Part shown: piece after piece, positions 1-7,651 of the stretch | How positions within the stretch are numbered: the first letter of the stretch is position 1 | Layout of the letters: each line of letters begins with the position of its first letter | Assembly (NCBI RefSeq): GCF_001509485.1 | Contig: NZ_LLZI01000275.1 | Coordinates: 1 to 38,766 of the forward strand | Direction of reading: 5' to 3' | From: Streptomyces sp. NRRL F-4489 | GTDB lineage: Bacteria; Actinomycetota; Actinomycetes; Streptomycetales; Streptomycetaceae | DNA: 38,766 bases | Notes under the pieces: model-generated | Told to the model about the DNA's origin: nothing | The model's input: the letters and a program-made list of their open reading frames with translations, nothing else | The model's database searches: none | Program-made: the position numbers and the translations under genes

Positions 1-95
1 CCCCTCAACTGCCCCTCCCCGCCACCTCACTTGCCCCTGCCCCACCGCCGCCCGCACTGCCCCCACGGCTCACCACGGGCAGTCGGCCGGTGTCC

Positions 96-668
96 TCACT
101 GCCAGTGCGGCCGGCCGCTCTGCATGGCGCAGTACAGCTGGTTCCCGTGCGCGTCGCGCGTCGTCAGCCCGAGGTGCGCCGTCTTGCAGAACTGCCCGCG
201 CCGGTAGTGGTTCCCGGACGGCGCGAGGATGACATCCGAGGTGTCGGACGCACCGGAGGAGCCCGACGCGCCGGAGGACCCCGAGGACCCCGAGGACCCC
301 GACGTCCCGGAGGAACCGGAGCCGCCACCGGACGAAGACCCTCCACCGGACGTTGACCCGCCACCGGACGAAGACCCGCCGACGGCCCCCGCTCCCGCTC
401 CCGCCCCGGAACGCGTCGCAGCGGCCGCCGGCGTCGGGGAAGCGGCTGTGCCGGACGGCGAGGGCGACGCGCTCGACGGGTCGGGAGACGGGGAGAGGGA
501 GGGGGACGGGGACGCCGAGACCGACGCCGGGGCCGAGGCCGAGGGCAACGGACTCCCCTTGTCCCCGGCTCCGGCCTCGGGCTGGCACCCGGTGAGGACG
601 AGCAGCGCCGAGGCCACCACGCCCGCGGCCGACAGGGACATACGGCGACGGTCTCGGACACGTATCAC
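96..668 (-). CDS. Ser/Gly-rich lipoprotein with cysteine-containing C-terminal motif
   Basis: Predicted surface lipoprotein of 190 aa. From the GTG at 668 the N-terminus is short and basic, then hydrophobic, ending in a lipobox (LTGC, about residues 26-29), so lipidation and export are expected. An Ala/Pro/Ser stretch and a long Ser/Gly-rich stalk follow. The last 45 residues form a compact block with two Cys (GQFCKTAHLG ... LYCAM) of a kind I recall at the C-terminus of many small Streptomyces secreted proteins. The open frame runs upstream to 881, but that extension has no signal-like character. An ATG at 641 would leave too few basic residues, so GTG 668 is preferred though not proven. Specific function is unknown. 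Confidence 0.7.
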   Translation of the reverse strand: MIRVRDRRRMSLSAAGVVASALLVLTGCQPEAGAGDKGSPLPSASAPASVSASPSPSLSPSPDPSSASPSPSGTAASPTPAAAATRSGAGAGAGAVGGSSSGGGSTSGGGSSSGGGSGSSGTSGSSGSSGSSGASGSSGASDTSDVILAPSGNHYRRGQFCKTAHLGLTTRDAHGNQLYCAMQSGRPHWQ

Positions 669-1060
669 AGGGCTCACATCCCAACAAAAGGAGAGATCAC
701 GGGATTCCGTGCTCTCGGCACGGTGCGCAGACCTTATGCCGACATCTCGCCTGTAGCCCGGTAATTGGCTTGAATGTGCCGTACCCCCGATCGTCGATAG
801 CGGTCTGACGGCGCGGCCGCCGGCCGACGACCGCGAAGCGGAAGGGGGCCCGGCGCCGGAACTCCCGCGCGAGCAAACCAATTTGAGTGAATATCGGCGT
901 CATGTCGGTTTGTCGCAGGCATGCCGAGCATGCTCATGCCGACACAGGGCTCGTCCCGGCTCGCGGCAGTCCCGGGCCGCCCAGGCAGTCAGCGGAGGAA
1001 CGGCGCCGCGTCGCCCGGGCGAGCGAAACAGAAGCGAAACAGGACAGAGGGGAAAAAGCC
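669..1060. other. Divergent intergenic region, no gene
   Basis: These 392 bases separate the divergently read lipoprotein and small secreted protein genes. Open frames across it are arginine/proline-rich shadows. At about 905-945 there are several short copies of ATGCCGA/GCATG in both orientations, which could fold or bind a regulator. I could not assign a convincing promoter pair. Confidence 0.4.
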
Positions 1061-1378
1061 ATGCTTGTACGGTCGTTGATCCGCCGTCCGGTCCTCGCCG
1101 CCGCCGCGGTGGTCCTCGCCGGCGCGGCCTCCGTCGTGACCGGCGCCCCGCCGGCCCACGCCGCCGGCTACGACTACGTCTGCGACGATTTCGACTTCTT
1201 GGGCGGCGAAGCCTTCCTGCACGGCCACGGCTGCCAGGCGTACCCCGTCAATCACGAGCCGTCCGGCGTCCTGTTCAGGTACCGCGGCGACCGGCACTAC
1301 TCCTTCGAGTGCCTGACCGCCCACCCCCTCCCCGAGGACGCGACGGAAGTCTTCGGCGTGGGCTGCGACAGGCTCTGA
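1061..1378 (+). CDS. Small secreted protein, four cysteines
   Basis: Exported protein of 105 aa. The ATG at 1061 is preceded at good distance by a purine-rich ribosome site (AGAGGGGAA). Residues 1-34 form a signal peptide: basic start, an Ala/Val-rich core and an AHA-A cleavage site. The mature part of about 70 residues has four Cys (YVCDD, GHGCQ, FECL, GVGCD), consistent with two disulphides. In-frame codons extend back to 887 but have no signal character. No family recognised. A hairpin at 1389-1423 ends the unit. Confidence 0.75.
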   Translation: MLVRSLIRRPVLAAAAVVLAGAASVVTGAPPAHAAGYDYVCDDFDFLGGEAFLHGHGCQAYPVNHEPSGVLFRYRGDRHYSFECLTAHPLPEDATEVFGVGCDRL

Positions 1379-1388
1379 ACTCCGCGAA

Positions 1389-1423
1389 GACCGGCCGGAA
1401 CGCGCCCGCGCCTCCGGCCGGTC
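1389..1423 (+). terminator. Rho-independent-like hairpin after small secreted protein
   Basis: Perfect 11-bp inverted repeat (GACCGGCCGGA / TCCGGCCGGTC) with a 13-nt loop, starting 10 nt after the stop codon. There is no T-run, as is common for Streptomyces terminators. Confidence 0.6.
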
Positions 1424-1537
1424 GCCCGCCCTCCCGATCACCCGCACCACGTGGCGCCGGCCGGCTCCTCGATGCGGTGCAGCGGCAGTGGAAGACGTTG
1501 CTGAGGCAGTCGCGGCAGTGGCCGCGGTGGCAGCGGC

Positions 1538-1551
1538 GTTTCACGTGAAAC
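1538..1551. other. parS: parS, ParB-binding centromere site
   Basis: GTTTCACGTGAAAC is a perfect 14-bp palindrome identical to the parS consensus bound by ParB in Streptomyces and, with extra flanking bases, in most bacteria. It lies in the 313-nt gene-free stretch 1379-1691, which otherwise holds only imperfect GCGGCAGTGG-type repeats. In Streptomyces such sites cluster around oriC and organise chromosome segregation into spores, so this suggests the window lies in the origin-proximal part of the chromosome. The distance to oriC cannot be seen. Confidence 0.9.
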
Positions 1552-1691
1552 ATCGCCGCTCGTGGCAGCAGTGGCGCCAGCGGCGACAGCGGCACCGATC
1601 CCGGCAATTCCGGCGTTCACCTCACACTCTCCCGGTGATCCGTTTAACGTCTGCCACTGGACCGATGGATGCGAACGCGGGGATGTGACAG

Positions 1692-2621
1692 GTGAGCGCC
1701 GACTTCCTTCCGGACGAGGCTCCGGCCGATGGCCCTCCCGACCTCCCGGCCGACCGCTTCGAGGCGGAACGCCCCGCACTCCGCGCCGTCGCCTACCGCA
1801 TGCTCGGGTCGCTCGCCGAGGCCGAGGACGCCGTCCAGGAGGCATGGCTCAAACTGAGCCGCACCGATATCGCCGAGGTGCGGAACCTCGGCGCCTGGCT
1901 CACCACCGTCGTCGGCCGGATCTGCCTGGACATGCTCCGCTCGCGCACCGCGCGGCGCGAGGACCCGCTGCCCGAGCAGGACCCCGTCGGCGGCGCGATC
2001 CGGCTGCCGGACCCCGTGGTCACCGCGATGACCCGCGCCGACCCCGAGCGCGAGATCCTGATCGCGGACTCGGTCGGCATCGCCCTCATGATCGTGCTGG
2101 AGACCCTCTCCCCGGCCGAGCGGCTGGCGTTCGTCCTGCACGACATGTTCGACGTGCCCTTCGACGACATCGCGCCGATCCTCGGCCGCACCGCGGTCTC
2201 CACCCGGCAGCTCGCCAGCCGCACCCGCCGCCGGGTCCAGGGCGCCGCCCCGGCCGCCGACACCGACCTCGCCCGCAAACGCGACGTCGTCAACGCCTTC
2301 CTGACCGCCTCCCGCGGCGGCGACTTCGACGCGCTGCTGGCCGTCCTCGACCCGGACGTGGTCGCGCGCTCCGACGGCGGCACGCGCGTACCCGGCGTCC
2401 TGCGCCGCGGCGCCTCCGACGTCGCGTCCCAGGCCATCGCGTTCGCCCGCTTCGCCGCGGACGCCCGCCCCGTCCTGGTCAACGGCACCCCCGGCGTCGT
2501 CTCCTACGCCGGGGGCCGCCCCCTGTCCGTCATGTCGTTCACCATCCGCAACGGCCGCGTCACCGCCCTCGACATCCTCACCGACCCCACTCGCCTGGCC
2601 GCCCTGGCCCTGCCGGTGTGA
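1692..2621 (+). CDS. ECF-type RNA polymerase sigma factor, ECF41 (SigJ-like)
   Basis: Alternative sigma factor of 309 aa, far longer than a minimal ECF sigma. Region 2 is at about residues 22-90 (YRMLGSLAEAEDAVQEAWL), region 4 at about 130-185 (LSPAERLAFVLHDMFDVPFDDIAPILGRT), and a SnoaL/NTF2-like extension at about 190-305. This is the ECF41 architecture, where the linker and C-terminal domain regulate the sigma factor in place of a separate anti-sigma. The linker LPDPVV and C-terminal DGG and LTDPTRL segments look like variants of the family's WLPEP, DGGGR and NPDKL motifs. Start is the GTG at 1692. The usual carboxymuconolactone decarboxylase or oxidoreductase partner is not adjacent, so its target is not evident. 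Confidence 0.9.
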   Translation: MSADFLPDEAPADGPPDLPADRFEAERPALRAVAYRMLGSLAEAEDAVQEAWLKLSRTDIAEVRNLGAWLTTVVGRICLDMLRSRTARREDPLPEQDPVGGAIRLPDPVVTAMTRADPEREILIADSVGIALMIVLETLSPAERLAFVLHDMFDVPFDDIAPILGRTAVSTRQLASRTRRRVQGAAPAADTDLARKRDVVNAFLTASRGGDFDALLAVLDPDVVARSDGGTRVPGVLRRGASDVASQAIAFARFAADARPVLVNGTPGVVSYAGGRPLSVMSFTIRNGRVTALDILTDPTRLAALALPV

Positions 2622-2657
2622 CGCCGGACGGCCCGGCGGCAGCCCGCCACGCCCGCT

Positions 2658-2918
2658 TCACACCTCGTCGGTCTGCGGGCGGGCGTCCCCGGAGGACCGG
2701 CTGGACACCAGCCAGGGCCGCTCCGGCTCCGGCTGGTGGGTGGTGTCGATGGTGAGGTGGAGGCGGGTCCCGCCGTCGCCGCCGACCGGATAGCTGCGCT
2801 GCTCGGTGGCGGCGAAGTGGCGGCGGAGGACGTCCGCGACCTGACGGGCGGTTTCGGGGGACGCGGCGATGACGCGTACGTCGGCGCGCCCCGCCGAGGG
2901 GAGTTCTGGTGATGTCAT
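2658..2918 (-). CDS. Small conserved-looking protein, function unknown
   Basis: 86 aa, convergent with the sigma factor gene. The core reads as a beta-alpha-beta unit (VRVIAASPETARQVADVLRR, residues about 14-33) followed by a strand (TRLHLTIDTT), with a polar tail. ATG 2918 has a GAGAGG-type ribosome site upstream. Codon use fits Streptomyces genes. I do not recognise a named family. Confidence 0.6.
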   Translation of the reverse strand: MTSPELPSAGRADVRVIAASPETARQVADVLRRHFAATEQRSYPVGGDGGTRLHLTIDTTHQPEPERPWLVSSRSSGDARPQTDEV

Positions 2919-3025
2919 GGCGCGGCCTCTCTCACAGGGGTCGGACGGCGGTACGGCGGTCGTACGTATCGGTGGGTGCGATGCCGTGGCGCCGCACCCA
3001 CCGCCCCCGTCCGGAACGGTCGGTG

Positions 3026-3595
3026 TCAGGCGCGGCCCCCGGCCGCCGGGACGGCCCCGCCGTCGTTCTCCCAGTCGTCCTCCCGCCTCAGCGACTCCCG
3101 TACGCCGCGGGTGGTGTCCTCATCCGCCATGAGGGCGCTGGCGGTCAGCAGGCCGCCCGGGGCGGCCGCGGCGGCCATCAGCCGGGCGGCGGCGGCCGGA
3201 CCGGTCTCCGGCGGAACCACCAGCAGGTCCCAGCGGCCGCCGGCGGAGGAAAGGAGGATCATCTTGTGCGGATCCTGCTCGGCGGCGAACCACCCCACAT
3301 GCACCGTGTGCCCGGCCACCGGCACCTTGCGCGGCACCACGGGCCAGTGCGCCGGATTCACCGTGACGCGGGTGATCCGCGCCCAGCGCGCGTCCAGCGC
3401 CGCCACCAGCGCGGGAAGTTCACGGGAAAGATCGCGGGAGCGGGGCCACCAGGCGCCGTCCAGCAGACCCGGCGGCGATCCCGCCGGAGTGAAGGAGAGC
3501 CGGGCCGGTGGCGCCGGTGCCCGCTCACCGGTGGTCATGCGCTCGGCGGCAGTCGTGCGCTCGACGATGATCGTGCGGTCGATGGTCCCGGTCAT
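3026..3595 (-). CDS. DUF5994 family protein
   Basis: 189 aa. The hallmark LLDGAWWPRSRDLSRELPAL lies at about residues 44-63, followed by the conserved block with VTVNPAHW, VGWFAAEQDPH and LLVVPPETG. I recognise this as DUF5994, common in Streptomyces and of unknown biochemical role. It is divergent from a second copy at 3898. The N-terminal 30 residues are poorly conserved and the true start could be an internal ATG about 20 codons in. Confidence 0.75.
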   Translation of the reverse strand: MTGTIDRTIIVERTTAAERMTTGERAPAPPARLSFTPAGSPPGLLDGAWWPRSRDLSRELPALVAALDARWARITRVTVNPAHWPVVPRKVPVAGHTVHVGWFAAEQDPHKMILLSSAGGRWDLLVVPPETGPAAAARLMAAAAAPGGLLTASALMADEDTTRGVRESLRREDDWENDGGAVPAAGGRA

Positions 3596-3897
3596 GGCGC
3601 GGACCCGTCCCCGGGGCTCGTCGCCGACGTCCCGGTGTCGTCACTCGCCGGAAACGGCACCGGCGCCGGGGCCGGTGCGCGGAATGCTCCCGGTCCCTTC
3701 ACCCTACTCCGTCCAGGGCCCCGTGAAGGCGCCGATGACCAGCGACTTTCCCGGCGCGCGCGGCCGGTGTACGCGGCCGGCGCGCCCGGACCCGGCGCCC
3801 CCGCCGCACGCCGCCCCCGCGCCCGGCACGCGGAGTACGGTGAAGCCAGGCGGTCACCGTCCGGCGGCGCACCGCCCCGAAAGGCGGGCGAACGCAT
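3596..3897. promoter_or_regulatory. Divergent intergenic region between two DUF5994 genes
   Basis: 302 nt, no coding potential. A -10-like TACGGT lies at 3837-3842 for the rightward gene, and GC-rich inverted repeats (GCGCGCGGCCGG / CCGGCGCGC) occupy about 3750-3790. The arrangement would allow shared control of the two genes. No known operator recognised. Confidence 0.35.
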
Positions 3898-4422
3898 ATG
3901 GCCGACTCCGACACCCCCCACGCCCCGCGGCTTCTGCCGGACGAGATCCACCATGCCGTCCGGCCCGGCGCGGCCCTGGTGAGGCTCGTGACCACCGAGA
4001 GCCGCGAACAGGTCCTCGACGGCGCCTGGTGGCCCCGCTCCCGCGATATCGGCGCCGAGCTGCCCGGTCTGCTCGCCGCCCTGACCGAGCACCTGGGCCC
4101 CATCCTGCGCGTCGGCCTGGACGCCGGTGCCTGGGAGGCCCTCCCGACCCGCCTGGTCATCGACGACCGCGTCGTCCACATCGACTCCTTCCCGGTCGGC
4201 GACGGCACCGTCCTCCTCACCCGCGGCGACCAGGACCACTTCTCCCTCCTGGTGGTCCCGCCGGACACGACGCCCGAAGCCGCCCGCGCCGCGATGGCCC
4301 AGGCCATCCAGGCCGGCAACGTCACCCGGGCCCAGCAGATCCTCATCGACACCGCCACCGGCCGCGCCCTCCCCATCCCTCCGGAAAAGCGGCCGGAGCG
4401 CGGATCCGGCGGGCCCCCGTGA
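3898..4422 (+). CDS. DUF5994 family protein (second copy)
   Basis: 174 aa. It shares with the leftward neighbour the block LDGAWWPRSRDIGAELPGLL (about residues 40-59), a middle segment ending VVHIDSFPVGDGTVLL, and LLVVPPDTTPEAA. Start ATG 3898 has AGGCGGG upstream. The pair are divergent paralogues rather than a recent duplication, because identity is confined to motifs. Function unknown. The basic, proline-rich last 15 residues look like a disordered tail. Confidence 0.8.
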   Translation: MADSDTPHAPRLLPDEIHHAVRPGAALVRLVTTESREQVLDGAWWPRSRDIGAELPGLLAALTEHLGPILRVGLDAGAWEALPTRLVIDDRVVHIDSFPVGDGTVLLTRGDQDHFSLLVVPPDTTPEAARAAMAQAIQAGNVTRAQQILIDTATGRALPIPPEKRPERGSGGPP

Positions 4423-4458
4423 CCCGGTGAGCGCACAGCGGCGCGCCCGCCGTCCGCG

Positions 4459-5838
4459 TCACCACCCGGTGAGCAGCAGGTGGTTGACGAGCAGGGCGAG
4501 GACCGCCTGGGCGGCCAGCCAGGCACGGACGGGGGTTTCCGCGGTCCCTGCCGAGGCGGCGTCCCGGGGGAGGCCGAGGAACGCGCAGGCCGGGAGCAGC
4601 CACAGCGCGAACGGGAGCCAGATGCGTTCCGTCTCCGCCTTGCTCATACCGGAGAGGTCGGCGGCCAGCAGCGCGGTGAGGGCCGCCGCCACCAGGAGGG
4701 CGAGCCGGACGCCGTCGCGCCGGCGGAGCAGCACGGCGGCGGTCCGCCGCAGCCCGGCGGCGGTGGCCAGGCCGGTGAGGAGCACCGCGCAGGCGAGGTT
4801 GGCCCACACCCAGTAGCCGTACGGCCGTACGCCGCCCACGCCCTGGCGGTAGCGGACGGCCAGCAGCCGGTACGCCTCCCACCAGTCGAACCCGGCCAGG
4901 GCGAACGCCGCCGGCACCACGGCCAGCCCGGCGAGCAGGGCCGCGGCCAGCACCGGCCGCTCCCGGACCCGGTGGCGCCCGAGCACCAGCACCGCCGCGC
5001 CGAGGACCGCCATGAGGGTGAGCCCGTAGGAGAGATAGCAGGTGAGCCCGAACAGCAGGCCCGACGCCGCGGCGCAGCCCGCCGACCGCCCCGCGGTCCG
5101 CGCCGTGACCGCGAGGGCCAGCAGCGCCACGGCCCAGCCGGCGACCGCCGCGAAGTACCCGTCGGCCGAGGTGCCCAGCCACACCGCCGCCGGGGCCAGG
5201 ACCAGGAAGGGCGCCGCCCGGCGCGCGAGGTGCTCCCCGGCCAGCGCCCGCACCGCGACGAGCACGGCCAGGCACGCCGTGGCGCCGGTCAGGACGCACC
5301 AGACCCCGGCCCAGCCGCCGCCCCGCAGCCCGATCCGGTCGAGGAGGACGAAGGTCAGCGTGGCTCCCGGGGGATGGCCGGCGACATGGGCGGTCCAGTT
5401 GTCGGGGGAGTGCAGCAGGATGTGGTGGGTGAAGTCCCGCAGGGTGCCGGGGATGTCGCGGAAGCGGTCGGTCTCCTGGAGGTACTCGCCGGTGGTGGTG
5501 AGCCGGCCGGCGATCCCCCGCTGCCAGCCGTCGATCAGGGCGAGCGAGAAGATCCAGGCCGTGGCCGCGCCCCAGGCCGCCGCGAGCAGCGCGCGCCAGG
5601 GCAGGCGTCCGGCCAGGGCCGGGCCGTACGCCGCCACGGCCGCGGCCAGCAGCAGGGCGGCCGGGGTGCCGGGTCCGAGGTGCGGGTCCCAGGTGGCCAG
5701 CACCGGGGGCCAGTTCACGAACAGGGTGTGCCGGGTGTCCTGGAGCCGGCGGCCGACCAGGACGGCCGCGCCGACCAGGGCGGCGGCGGTCAGGGCGGCG
5801 TACAGATCGCCGGGGCGGGGGCGGGTGCGGCGGGTCAC
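4459..5838 (-). CDS. Polytopic membrane protein, GT-C-like glycosyltransferase candidate
   Basis: 459 aa with about 10-12 predicted membrane helices (Leu/Ala/Val runs through the whole chain). A conserved-looking extracytoplasmic segment at about residues 140-160 (LHSPDNWTAHVAGHPPGAT) has the HPPG motif I associate with actinobacterial membrane proteins of the GT-C / ArnT-like type. Such enzymes move sugars from polyprenyl-phosphate donors. The start is GTG 5838, with TAACGT 6 nt upstream, giving a probable leaderless mRNA. It is convergent with the DUF5994 gene and divergent from the molybdopterin oxidoreductase. Glycosyltransferase assignment is inference; membrane location is secure. Confidence 0.65.
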   Translation of the reverse strand: MTRRTRPRPGDLYAALTAAALVGAAVLVGRRLQDTRHTLFVNWPPVLATWDPHLGPGTPAALLLAAAVAAYGPALAGRLPWRALLAAAWGAATAWIFSLALIDGWQRGIAGRLTTTGEYLQETDRFRDIPGTLRDFTHHILLHSPDNWTAHVAGHPPGATLTFVLLDRIGLRGGGWAGVWCVLTGATACLAVLVAVRALAGEHLARRAAPFLVLAPAAVWLGTSADGYFAAVAGWAVALLALAVTARTAGRSAGCAAASGLLFGLTCYLSYGLTLMAVLGAAVLVLGRHRVRERPVLAAALLAGLAVVPAAFALAGFDWWEAYRLLAVRYRQGVGGVRPYGYWVWANLACAVLLTGLATAAGLRRTAAVLLRRRDGVRLALLVAAALTALLAADLSGMSKAETERIWLPFALWLLPACAFLGLPRDAASAGTAETPVRAWLAAQAVLALLVNHLLLTGW

Positions 5839-5951
5839 ACCGGCACGTTAGGCCGACCGGTGGGACGCAGGCCGCCGTCCGGGCCGGACGTCAGCGTTTC
5901 GTCATGGGTCGCACCGCCCCTCCGGGCGGGCTCCGGGCCTACGGTCGGCTC

Positions 5952-7190
5952 ATGCGAGACGATCCGCGCGCTCCACGGCTTCCCACCTCCCCCGGTTTCT
6001 GGCGCAGCCCGCTGCGCGGTCCCTGGTTCACGTCCGTGCTGGGCACCGTCCTGCTCGCCGGCGTCACGGTGCTGTTCGTGACCGGCCTGGTCTCGTACGC
6101 CGCCTACAACCCGGACCTGTCGCCGGTGAACGACAAGACGCCGGACAAGGGGCTCCTCGGCTTCTACCTCTTCGCCTGGCCGACCGGCCCGCACTGGCTG
6201 TACCGGCTCACCCAGGGCGTCCACGTCACGCTCGGCATCACCCTGATCCCGGTGCTGCTGGCCAAGCTGTGGTCGGTGGTGCCCCGGCTGTTCGCACTGC
6301 CGCCGGCCCGCTCGCTCGCCCACGGCCTGGAGCGGATCTCCCTGCTGCTGCTGGTCGGGGGCGGACTGTTCGAGTTCGTGACCGGCGTGCTCAACGTGCA
6401 GCTCGACTACGTCTTCCCGGGCTCCTTCTACCCCCTCCACTTCTACGGCGCGTGGGTGTTCTTCGCCGCGTTCGCCGCCCACGCCGTGCTGAAGGCCCCC
6501 ATGGCGTTCCGCAATCTGCGCCACCGCCGGGAGGAGAAGGACGACCTGGTGGCCCCGCGCCCCGCCGAGCCGACCGTCTCCCGGCGCGGCGCCCTGTGGT
6601 TCGTCGGGGGCGGCTCCGCGCTGCTGTTCGCCACCACGGTGGGGCAGACCTCCGACGCGCTGCGCCGCACCGCCCTCCTCGCCCCGCACGGCGGAGCCGA
6701 CCCCGGCAGCGGCCCGAACGGCTTCCAGATCAACAAGACCGCCGCGTACGCCCGTATCGACCCGGCCGAGACGGGCGCGGACGCCTGGCGGCTGGTGGTC
6801 ACCGGACGCACCGGGACGGTCCGCCTCAGCCGCGCCCAACTGGCCGGACTCCCCCTGCACAGTTCGGCGCTGCCCATCGCCTGCGTCGAGGGCTGGTCGA
6901 CGTCCGACCAGTGGTGGCGCGGAGTGCGGCTGCGCGACCTGGCGGCGCTCGTCGGCCACGACGGGGACCCGCCCGATGTGTTCGTCGAGTCCCTCCAGCG
7001 GCAGGGCGCCTTCCGCAGCGCGGCCCTGCGCGCCAACCAGGTCGCCGACCCGCGCTCCCTGCTCGCCCTGTACGTCAACGGCGAGGACCTCTCCCCCGAC
7101 CACGGCCACCCGGCCCGGATCATCGTGCCGGCCGCGCCCGGTGTGCTGAACACCAAGTGGGTGGCCCGGATGACCTTCGGAGACCTGTGA
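5952..7190 (+). CDS. Membrane-anchored molybdopterin-dependent oxidoreductase
   Basis: 412 aa, two parts. Residues about 25-190 hold four membrane helices with spaced histidines (H91, H163, H177), resembling a haem-b cytochrome domain. After an SRRGALW segment with a fifth hydrophobic stretch (about 210-232, Tat-like), residues about 255-410 form a sulfite-oxidase/MsrP-type molybdopterin domain. In it, C311 of IACVEGWS is the expected molybdenum ligand. ATG 5952 is chosen over 5904 because TACGGT lies 6 nt upstream, a leaderless pattern seen repeatedly here. The family usually reduces or oxidises small S or N oxides, or repairs oxidised methionine outside the cell; the substrate cannot be read. 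Overlaps the next gene by 1 nt. Confidence 0.85.
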   Translation: MRDDPRAPRLPTSPGFWRSPLRGPWFTSVLGTVLLAGVTVLFVTGLVSYAAYNPDLSPVNDKTPDKGLLGFYLFAWPTGPHWLYRLTQGVHVTLGITLIPVLLAKLWSVVPRLFALPPARSLAHGLERISLLLLVGGGLFEFVTGVLNVQLDYVFPGSFYPLHFYGAWVFFAAFAAHAVLKAPMAFRNLRHRREEKDDLVAPRPAEPTVSRRGALWFVGGGSALLFATTVGQTSDALRRTALLAPHGGADPGSGPNGFQINKTAAYARIDPAETGADAWRLVVTGRTGTVRLSRAQLAGLPLHSSALPIACVEGWSTSDQWWRGVRLRDLAALVGHDGDPPDVFVESLQRQGAFRSAALRANQVADPRSLLALYVNGEDLSPDHGHPARIIVPAAPGVLNTKWVARMTFGDL

Positions 7191-7651
7191 TGCGCCGGCC
7201 GCGGATCGCGCTGGGAAGCCCCTTCCAACTGCTGCTGCTGGGCTGCTCGTTCGCGCTCGCCGGGTACGCGGGCGTCCGGCTGCTGGCCGGCGACTGGTTC
7301 GGCGTCGTGCTGTGGATCGTGGGCGCCGCGCTGGTGCACGACCTCGTCCTGCTGCCCCTGTACACGGCGGCGGACCGGGCGGTCGCCGGGGTGCTCGGCG
7401 CCGCCGGGCACCGGGCCCGGACGGGCTGGGTGCGGGTACCGGCCGCGCTCTCCGCCCTGCTGCTGCTCGTCTGGGCGCCGCTGATCGGCGGCATGGTGGA
7501 CCAGGACTACCGCTTGGCCACCGGACTCTCGCCGGACGGCTTCCTGACCCGCTGGCTGCTGACCACCGCCGTCCTGTTCGGCGGCTCCGCGCTGCTGCTG
7601 GCGCTGCGGCTGCGCAGGGCCAGGAAGCGGCGGCCGCCGGCCGTCCACTGA
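7190..7651 (+). CDS. Small membrane protein coupled to the molybdopterin oxidoreductase
   Basis: 153 aa with four predicted membrane helices (about residues 12-30, 38-58, 82-103, 122-142) and a basic tail. Its ATG overlaps the upstream TGA by one base (TGATG), so translation is coupled and a partner role is likely. No catalytic motif seen. Its 3' end overlaps the convergent methyltransferase gene by 145 nt. Confidence 0.75.
   Translation: MRRPRIALGSPFQLLLLGCSFALAGYAGVRLLAGDWFGVVLWIVGAALVHDLVLLPLYTAADRAVAGVLGAAGHRARTGWVRVPAALSALLLLVWAPLIGGMVDQDYRLATGLSPDGFLTRWLLTTAVLFGGSALLLALRLRRARKRRPPAVH

Noticed and set aside
1617..1691. ECF41-type autoregulated promoter (CCTCACA ... CGTC)
   Set aside because: The distance between the two elements (about 21 nt) is too long for the ECF41 consensus as I remember it.
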